From NCBI GenBank assembly GCA_023415475.1, contig JAEZKL010000049.1, forward strand, positions 1-10,162: DNA of 10,162 nt, given 5' to 3'. Below, one piece after another: positions 5,452-10,162 of this stretch. The position numbers were made by a program, and so were the translations under genes. Every line of letters begins with the position of its first letter. Positions within the stretch are counted from its first letter, which is position 1. Below the pieces are notes generated by a model, which saw nothing but the letters and a program-made list of their open reading frames with translations, had not been told where the DNA came from and did no database searches. The stretch comes from Bacillota bacterium (lineage in GTDB: Bacteria; Bacillota; Clostridia; Lachnospirales; Lachnospiraceae).

Positions 5452-7770
5452 TCAATCAGCCATATTCAGATAGGTTAGAATATCCCCAATCTTATACTCA
5501 CCTGTCGGTAAGGTAACCTCATAACCATCGTGAAGATAGAACCAACCTATAGTTCCCCCTTCGGTGGTTATCTCAACCCAATTCTTATTATCGGTCGCAG
5601 TTAGTTGAAGCTTTTCTCCCTTCTTGATGGTGACAACGTCTGATCCCTTATCCGGCAGTCGGAACAAGATAAGATCCTCCCTTGCATAATTCGTTCTGCT
5701 TTCCTCTGTTTCATATTGATAAGGGTAGTACCGATCTGCTTCCTGCTCCTCCAGAAAGCCGCTCTCATTTAACCTCCAGTCCGCACTAGCATACCAGGTT
5801 TGAAGAATACTTAGCCGCTTTCTGGCTGTTACTGCTCCCCTACCATTACTAAAAAACCTGAAATTGGACGGGAAATCCGTCACGTTTCCGCAATAAATTA
5901 GCTCTTCATTATCATAACGGAAGAAATGGGTTACCGGATCATCGCTGGGCCCTTCATCCAGTATTGCGATTTCACGATAGTGATCCGATGCATCAAGGTC
6001 AATCATGTAATATCCAATGTGACTACAGGTGGACAGATATACTCCAAAGTTCTCCTCCAAATATTTGTAATCATATTCTGTCCCATTCACCTTCAGCAGA
6101 GGCATCTCATAATCAAAGCCATTATCCTGCCTCATCTCTATGTTGTAATAAATAGTATCCTCGATCCAATCCCCGTTCAGGTCTGCATTAAATTCCGTTC
6201 CCAAATCGATCAGAATCGGATCCGGCTGAGATAGGTTCGTAATCCTCCATTCCCCTTGCAGATACTCCAGTGTCCAGAACACACTTTTTATGCACCACTT
6301 ATCTCCCAGATAGGAATGAAGAAGAATGGCATTTTTCTCCGCATCCTCGGTATCAATCAATTCCATGGTACTGCCCTGATATAGAACCTCAACACCCTCG
6401 GTTTCCGGAAAATACAGATGTTCCATCTCATCGGCGATCTCCCCACTATCGTAAGCGTGGCTCTGCGTTTTGATAATCCCATGGTAATTACAATCCGGCT
6501 GATAGATGCTCACAGAAGTATCATCTATCTTCTTCATAACTAAAGGTAAATATAGCATATCATCCTGCTCCCCGTTCACCGGATCGGAATAAAACGGGAT
6601 ATCCATCTTCTCATACCCACCTGACTTAAAGGTATAGATTGTCAGGTACAAATTGGAGCATTTTGTGCTCATGGAAAACTGCTCAAACATGATCTCCTTT
6701 ACCCCGTCTCCGGTCAGATCCGCTGCCTCTGTCTGAAAGAAATATCCCATTTCCCGGTCTGATAAAAGAAGATTAGTACCATTACCGAAATGAAGGTAGA
6801 AGGAGCTTGTGTTTGTATTGCTGTCATATTTCTTAAAGACACGATCCAAAAGTCCATCCTCGTCATAGTCAGCCCTGGGATTACCCTGGGCAAAGATAGG
6901 ATGAATATCCATATAGCCGGTATAGTCATAGTAGGTACCGCCTTCCGTGTAGATCGATTCCTCTTCCTCCTTATAAAGTGCGAACAGCTGCTTACTACTG
7001 TCATATAAATAAGCTCTTTTATAATTCAGGGAATTGGTTAGCTTCTCGCTTTCGTCACTCGGATAGCGTTCATATTGCAGTTTCATTCCGATTAGTTCAA
7101 TATCCGTATATCCATCCTGATCAATATCCTTAAATTCTGCATTCAGCTTTCCATCATAGTATATCTGAGATTTACTATAGGGAAAGCCATACTCATTGAC
7201 AAGTGCCATTGCCTCATAATGATGATCTATGACATTCTCAATAATATAAGGCTTCCCATCCTCCTGTTCCAGAGAATACAGCTCAAGGTCCCCATTTCCC
7301 ATATGGCTGGCACAATAGACTGCTACATAGTTTTCTCCGCTTAAGCTTACGATATCATAAGAGAAGAGGGGCTGATTGCCTCCTCCACAGGGTATTACCG
7401 CTTGGAACCTGCCTTGTTCATTTAACAGGACATAATACAGCTCACAGGACCAGCTGTCACCACCCTGTACGAACATGAAATGATATTCCTTGCCTTGATA
7501 TGATTTATCTTGAAGTTCGAATTCTTCGTAATCTCTCTGCGTCTCGAATAGGTTCTCGTTACCCCAGTCCACTGCCTGTTCCAGGAGACTCTTATCGGTG
7601 TCCGGCATCGCCTCTTCAGTTAATTGCACTCCTGGGCCTGTCATCACAGCCTGTTCTTCTTGCTTAGCATGCTTACAGGCAGACATGGTAACAATCATCA
7701 TGGTTACTGACACCAGTAATAATAAATTAATGTTTTCACTAAAGAACCGCCTTCTCTCCCGATGCAACAT
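5452..7770 (-). CDS. Large surface lipoprotein with FG-GAP-like repeats and an SH3-like C-terminal domain
   Basis: Not recognised as a named protein. Numbering counts from the GTG at 7779. A basic n-region (HRERRR) is followed by a hydrophobic stretch at about 17-31 and the lipobox MSAC (Cys35), so export and lipid anchoring are likely. The body carries Asp-rich loops like those of FG-GAP/VCBS beta-propeller repeats: DIDQDGYTDIELI (218-230), DYDEDGLLDRV (304-314), DLTGDGVKEIMFE (354-366), DLNGDWIEDTIYY (533-545) and a degenerate DLDASDHYREIAIL (594-607). The end (about 711-757), with KLQLTATDNKNWVEITTEGG and GWFYLHDG, resembles a bacterial SH3 domain, often a wall- or glycan-binding module. 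The ATG at 7770 is preferred: AGAGGTG (7777-7783) lies 6 nt upstream. A GTG at 7779 would add three residues. The gene follows the M28 peptidase by 40 bp without a terminator and is probably co-transcribed with it. Function is unknown; an adhesion or sensing role is inference. Confidence 0.8.
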   Translation of the reverse strand: MLHRERRRFFSENINLLLLVSVTMMIVTMSACKHAKQEEQAVMTGPGVQLTEEAMPDTDKSLLEQAVDWGNENLFETQRDYEEFELQDKSYQGKEYHFMFVQGGDSWSCELYYVLLNEQGRFQAVIPCGGGNQPLFSYDIVSLSGENYVAVYCASHMGNGDLELYSLEQEDGKPYIIENVIDHHYEAMALVNEYGFPYSKSQIYYDGKLNAEFKDIDQDGYTDIELIGMKLQYERYPSDESEKLTNSLNYKRAYLYDSSKQLFALYKEEEESIYTEGGTYYDYTGYMDIHPIFAQGNPRADYDEDGLLDRVFKKYDSNTNTSSFYLHFGNGTNLLLSDREMGYFFQTEAADLTGDGVKEIMFEQFSMSTKCSNLYLTIYTFKSGGYEKMDIPFYSDPVNGEQDDMLYLPLVMKKIDDTSVSIYQPDCNYHGIIKTQSHAYDSGEIADEMEHLYFPETEGVEVLYQGSTMELIDTEDAEKNAILLHSYLGDKWCIKSVFWTLEYLQGEWRITNLSQPDPILIDLGTEFNADLNGDWIEDTIYYNIEMRQDNGFDYEMPLLKVNGTEYDYKYLEENFGVYLSTCSHIGYYMIDLDASDHYREIAILDEGPSDDPVTHFFRYDNEELIYCGNVTDFPSNFRFFSNGRGAVTARKRLSILQTWYASADWRLNESGFLEEQEADRYYPYQYETEESRTNYAREDLILFRLPDKGSDVVTIKKGEKLQLTATDNKNWVEITTEGGTIGWFYLHDGYEVTLPTGEYKIGDILTYLNMAD

Positions 7771-7810
7771 TTCGCTCACCTCTACTATAAGCAGTTTTCG
7801 TTACTGATCT

Positions 7811-8752
7811 TTATAGCTTCTCCGTAAAATTAACCATGGCCCCGGATAATAGTCTAATATTTCGCTCGTCAAATACGGTATCAAAGGGTGTATGAATTCT
7901 TCCCAGATAGTACCCCAGGATGGGTGCCTTACGAACTGCGGCAATCGCAAAATACTTCTTGAATTTCATCTGATCCGAGGGGTAGAAGGTGGAAGCTGCG
8001 GATAAGTATTCCACTGTCTTATTCTCAACGGAAGTAAGACAAGCTTTCATTAATTCATATACTGCAGTATCGTTTTTCATCTTTTTGTTCGCAATCGCAA
8101 GAATATAATCTCCATCCGACACACAATCAAAATTAATCACAAGCGTATCCTGTACACTTATATGATGCTTCTTATAAAACATGGATGAGCCTAGTAATCC
8201 AAGCTCTTCGTTATCAAAGAAGACAAAGGCAGCCTTCTTTCGTTCATCAAACGGCAGGCTCATGGCTATCTCGATCAGAGTAACAACGCCTGAAGTGTTG
8301 TCATTGAAGGTATTGGGATTGGCTATCCCGGCCATGATCTGATAACAGCATAATAATGATAAAAGCATCGCTGTAACCGAACCGACCAACTCATTCGAAA
8401 CAAGGGATACCAACAGCCCAAACAGGGAGCCTGCTCCGAGTATGAGCACAGTTAATATCAACTGATAGATGATATAGAATAATATATTTTTTGGTGTCAC
8501 AAAATTAGGAAGGGGCATAACAGCACAGGTATCGTAATGCGCTGTATAGATAACCCTTGCCTTCTCTACGTCACCAACTACAATATTCCTGCTCCGAGTC
8601 AAACCACCTTGTTCAATCTTTACCTGATACCCTTGTTCTTCGAGTACCTCCTTGGTTCGATTGATAAATTCAGTCTTCTGTCTTCTATTTTTACGGACTA
8701 AGTACCTCCAGATAATCTCTTTCGAATATTCACTTATATTTCTTTCTACCAT
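7811..8752 (-). CDS. Membrane-embedded M28-family zinc metallopeptidase (aminopeptidase-like)
   Basis: A di-zinc peptidase of 313 residues with all M28 motifs visible. They are YTAHYDT (ligand His72, Asp74), FNDNTSGV (bridging Asp151), FFDNEELGLLGSS (catalytic Glu182, ligand Glu183), INFDCVSDGD (ligand Asp209) and GRIHTPFDT (ligand His287). Unusually, two hydrophobic helices (about 89-116 and 122-142) are inserted between the first and second metal-ligand motifs. The N-terminal part is strongly basic (RYLVRKNRRQK), and the loop between the helices is only a few residues. The positive-inside rule would therefore put both catalytic halves in the cytosol; this is inference. There is no signal peptide. 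The ATG at 8752 has GGAGG about 9 nt upstream. The large lipoprotein gene follows after 40 bp. Substrate unknown; an aminopeptidase or dipeptidase is most likely. Confidence 0.93.
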   Translation of the reverse strand: MVERNISEYSKEIIWRYLVRKNRRQKTEFINRTKEVLEEQGYQVKIEQGGLTRSRNIVVGDVEKARVIYTAHYDTCAVMPLPNFVTPKNILFYIIYQLILTVLILGAGSLFGLLVSLVSNELVGSVTAMLLSLLCCYQIMAGIANPNTFNDNTSGVVTLIEIAMSLPFDERKKAAFVFFDNEELGLLGSSMFYKKHHISVQDTLVINFDCVSDGDYILAIANKKMKNDTAVYELMKACLTSVENKTVEYLSAASTFYPSDQMKFKKYFAIAAVRKAPILGYYLGRIHTPFDTVFDERNIRLLSGAMVNFTEKL

Positions 8753-8894
8753 GTAATAAGACCTCCATTCCTTGCCCAGCCTTATAGACAGTTATATTAC
8801 CTTCTCATAAATCTTAACCCCGATTCGGAGTAAAAGCAACCAAAGAATAAGGGAGAGTAGAAAGTACGCTTCGCTAACCTTCTATTATCACGAA

Positions 8895-8944
8895 TCAGAT
8901 GTGCACATGCTATATATCTCTATATACAGCATGTGCACACCTGA
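8895..8944. repeat. Long near-perfect hairpin between the XRE-PRTase and M28 genes
   Basis: Bases 8895-8917 pair with 8922-8944 around a CTCT loop, 21 of 23 positions as Watson-Crick pairs. The core arms GTGCACATGCT (8901-8911) and AGCATGTGCAC (8928-8938) are exact. Both mismatches (8899/8940 and 8912/8927) are A-C on the plus strand but become G-U pairs in a minus-strand RNA, so that transcript pairs along the whole stem. Yet the T-run expected of a terminator (CATTTTTATC) lies on the plus-strand side; the minus strand continues without one. The hairpin starts 45 nt past the stop codon of the XRE-PRTase gene and ends about 140 nt before the peptidase start. It may be a 3'-end stabiliser, a processing or attenuation element, or a small dispersed palindromic repeat. 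Confidence 0.7.
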
Positions 8945-8989
8945 CATTTTTATCAATTCTTATTAAGCAATTGTTATATTTTCGTTAGC

Positions 8990-9820
8990 CTATTGATTCA
9001 GTGTTAAGCATTCCCCGCCTGCGATGATATCAGATTCTAATGCTCTGATCATATCGTACTTCGTTATAATTGAGTAAACCTTCGTCCCATACCTTTCTTC
9101 TATTCTTTGCGCTCCGGTCCTAATATCTCCTTCATTTGTCTCCATGAAATCAGCAATAACGATAACTGCTGCTAATTCTATGTCAGCCAATGTCTTCAGT
9201 CTTTCCAGCCTTTCAATCAGATTACTGCCGGAGAAGATTAAATCATCTACAATTACCACCTTTTCTTTGTCCCTCAAAGTATGACCGCAAATAATTCGCT
9301 GTCTGCTATCAGGAACCAGCCTATCATAACAATAATTAACCGTCATCCCGTATTTATCAAACAATGCAATACTTGCAGCAGACGAAAATGCTATTCCATG
9401 GTAGGCTAATCCGACCAGTGTATCAAATTCAATGTTGTTTTCCCTAATAAAATCCGCGAAAAAGCTTCCGACCTTCGATATCTGCGCATTTGTTTCAAAC
9501 TTCTCAGTATTAATACTAAACTTTTTTTCATTACCGAAATCGGAAGGATCTGTTGCAATTTTTAACATCCCGTTATTTACCATGAACTGTATAAACCGTT
9601 CCTTCGTTGTCAGGGCATTAAGTTTATATCCAAATAATTCATCGATTGTTACACCAAAGTAATTCGCTATCACAGGAAGGATTGAAATATCCGGTTGTGC
9701 CATTCCATTTTCCCATTTACTGATTGCCTGATATGAAATATGTAAAACATCAGATAATTCTTCTTGCGTGATACCTTTTAGCTTCCTAAGAAATTTAATT
9801 TTAGCACCTATAGAAACCAT
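8990..9820 (-). CDS. XRE-type helix-turn-helix fused to an orotate-phosphoribosyltransferase-like domain; probable regulator
   Basis: The 276-residue product has two parts. Residues 4-64 form an XRE/Cro-type DNA-binding domain (KIKFLRKLKGITQEELS, then SKWENG and PDISILPVIANYFGVTIDEL). Residues 73-270 follow the layout of type I phosphoribosyltransferases of the PyrE kind. They show FMVNNGMLKI, FETNAQISKVGSFFADFI, then LVGLAYHGIAFSSAASIAL and the PRPP loop VVIVDDLIFSGSN (188-200, acidic pair Asp192-Asp193). In orotate transferases the string is YKGI and the lysine is functionally important; here it is YHGI (His141). The RKE...K loop is also replaced (YDRLVPDSRQR). This suggests ligand sensing rather than full catalysis, by analogy with PurR of Bacillus, a winged helix fused to a PRPP-binding PRTase domain. 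AGGAGG lies 7 nt upstream of the ATG. It may regulate itself or pyrimidine genes; this is inference. Confidence 0.87.
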   Translation of the reverse strand: MVSIGAKIKFLRKLKGITQEELSDVLHISYQAISKWENGMAQPDISILPVIANYFGVTIDELFGYKLNALTTKERFIQFMVNNGMLKIATDPSDFGNEKKFSINTEKFETNAQISKVGSFFADFIRENNIEFDTLVGLAYHGIAFSSAASIALFDKYGMTVNYCYDRLVPDSRQRIICGHTLRDKEKVVIVDDLIFSGSNLIERLERLKTLADIELAAVIVIADFMETNEGDIRTGAQRIEERYGTKVYSIITKYDMIRALESDIIAGGECLTLNQ

Positions 9821-9861
9821 TAAAAACCTCCTGTACTTTTATTAGTAAAGAGCTCCTTCAT
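9820..9861 (-). CDS. Possible 13-codon leader peptide overlapping the XRE-PRTase start
   Basis: The frame starts at the ATG at 9861 and reads MKELFTNKSTGGF. Its TAA stop shares a base with the ATG of the XRE-PRTase gene (TAATG), and the ribosome site of that gene lies inside it. The predicted transcript start is at or very near the ATG, so it would be leaderless. Coupled translation is possible, but so short a frame can arise by chance. Confidence 0.25.
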   Translation of the reverse strand: MKELFTNKSTGGF

Positions 9862-9867
9862 AATTTC

Positions 9868-9895
9868 ATTATATCATTAATTATTGGCACTACAA
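9868..9895 (-). promoter_or_regulatory. Promoter of the XRE-PRTase gene
   Basis: On the minus strand TTGTAG (9890-9895), a 16-bp spacer and a perfect TATAAT (9868-9873). The transcript should start near 9861, about 40 nt before the ATG at 9820. The rest of the 230-bp gap to the upstream esterase gene is AT-rich. It holds only weak inverted repeats without T-runs (for example TTCCG/CGGAA around 10020-10046). Confidence 0.6.
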
Positions 9896-10051
9896 TAAAT
9901 TAGAAGTGTAGTTCGTTACAACTAAAAGTAGAATTCTTCTATAAAATATCGAACTAATGCAGGTCTGTAATTTATAGGTTGTTAAAGCCTCAAACTATAC
10001 AGAAGAAATTGATCAAGCCTTCCGATTTAGCAATTATTTACCGGAATAATT

Positions 10052-10162
10052 TTATACCAGCTCATAACAAAAAGGAGAAGCAGGCAGACCTTCTTTGTTA
10101 TAAAGATTTGCTCCTACCGGATTCTCGGCCCAGGCATACCGGATACAGACCGGGTTAGGGAT
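10052..10162 (-). CDS. Sialate O-acetylesterase-like (SASA family) enzyme, C-terminal end (runs off right edge)
   Basis: Only the last 36 residues lie in the window; the gene enters from the right edge and ends with TAA at 10052-10054. The tail reads PNPVCIRYAWAENP and then LYNKEGLPASPF. This is the characteristic end of SASA-family SGNH esterases (the usual form is 'RYAWA.NP...LYN.EGLPASPFRT'). The family removes acetyl groups from sialic acids or from plant glycans such as xylan. No catalytic residue is in this part, and the substrate cannot be told. A second de-acetylase near the CE2 enzyme fits a glycan-degrading lifestyle. The intergenic space downstream suggests that this gene ends its transcription unit, although no strong terminator is visible. 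Confidence 0.82.
   Translation of the reverse strand: MPNPVCIRYAWAENPVGANLYNKEGLPASPFCYELV

Noticed and set aside
6714..7004. 96-codon minus-strand frame inside the large lipoprotein gene
   Set aside because: It is in another frame of a clear coding sequence, without its own ribosome site or domain.
8780..8860. Promoter for the M28 peptidase operon (TTGCTT, 17 bp, TAAGAT on the minus strand)
   Set aside because: Both boxes match the consensus poorly, so it is not reported as a feature, although a promoter is expected in this gap.
1..10162. CRISPR arrays, insertion sequences, tRNA genes and attachment sites
   Set aside because: No regularly spaced repeats, transposase motifs, cloverleaf sequences or paired direct repeats were seen.

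Overview
The window looks like a chromosomal segment from a low-to-moderate GC anaerobic Firmicute, most likely a saccharolytic clostridium of the Lachnospiraceae type. Evidence seen: clear AGGAGG-type ribosome sites, AT-rich TATAAT promoters, a stand-alone BFD-like [2Fe-2S] protein of the clostridial kind, lipoproteins with LSAC/MSAC-type lipoboxes, and several carbohydrate-uptake or carbohydrate-esterase genes. The species cannot be named from this sequence alone. No rRNA, tRNA, CRISPR array, insertion sequence or phage gene was seen.

Layout. At 1-352 (-) is the N-terminal part of a sugar-ABC-transporter solute-binding lipoprotein, whose gene runs off the left edge. At 353-1042 is a long AT-rich intergenic region with the promoter of that gene, a strong hairpin terminator at 594-629, and the promoter of the next gene with an overlapping dyad. 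At 1043-2278 (+) is the only plus-strand gene, a class I isoprenoid-synthase-like protein with two DxxxD motifs. It converges, with only 2 bp between stop codons, on a CE2-type SGNH carbohydrate esterase (2281-3405, -). Further minus-strand genes follow: a BFD-like [2Fe-2S] protein (3501-3725), a RimJ/RimL-type GNAT acetyltransferase with a terminator (3880-4416), the tRNA methyltransferase TrmO (4583-5332), a large lipoprotein with FG-GAP-like repeats and an SH3-like tail (5452-7770), a membrane M28 metallopeptidase probably co-transcribed with it (7811-8752), a 50-nt hairpin (8895-8944), an XRE helix-turn-helix fused to an orotate-phosphoribosyltransferase-like domain (8990-9820), and the last 36 codons of a sialate O-acetylesterase-like enzyme (10052-10162).

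How they work together. The solute-binding protein, the CE2 esterase and the sialate-esterase-like protein fit uptake and de-acetylation of acetylated plant or host glycans, but they are separate units. The peptidase and the large lipoprotein look like one two-gene operon at the membrane. The other genes are housekeeping (TrmO, GNAT) or stand alone. The two most unusual items are the isoprenoid-synthase-like protein, which has no recognisable pathway partner here, and the XRE-PRTase fusion, which keeps the PRPP-binding motif but has lost the usual orotate-transferase lysine. The fusion therefore looks like a nucleotide-precursor-sensing regulator.
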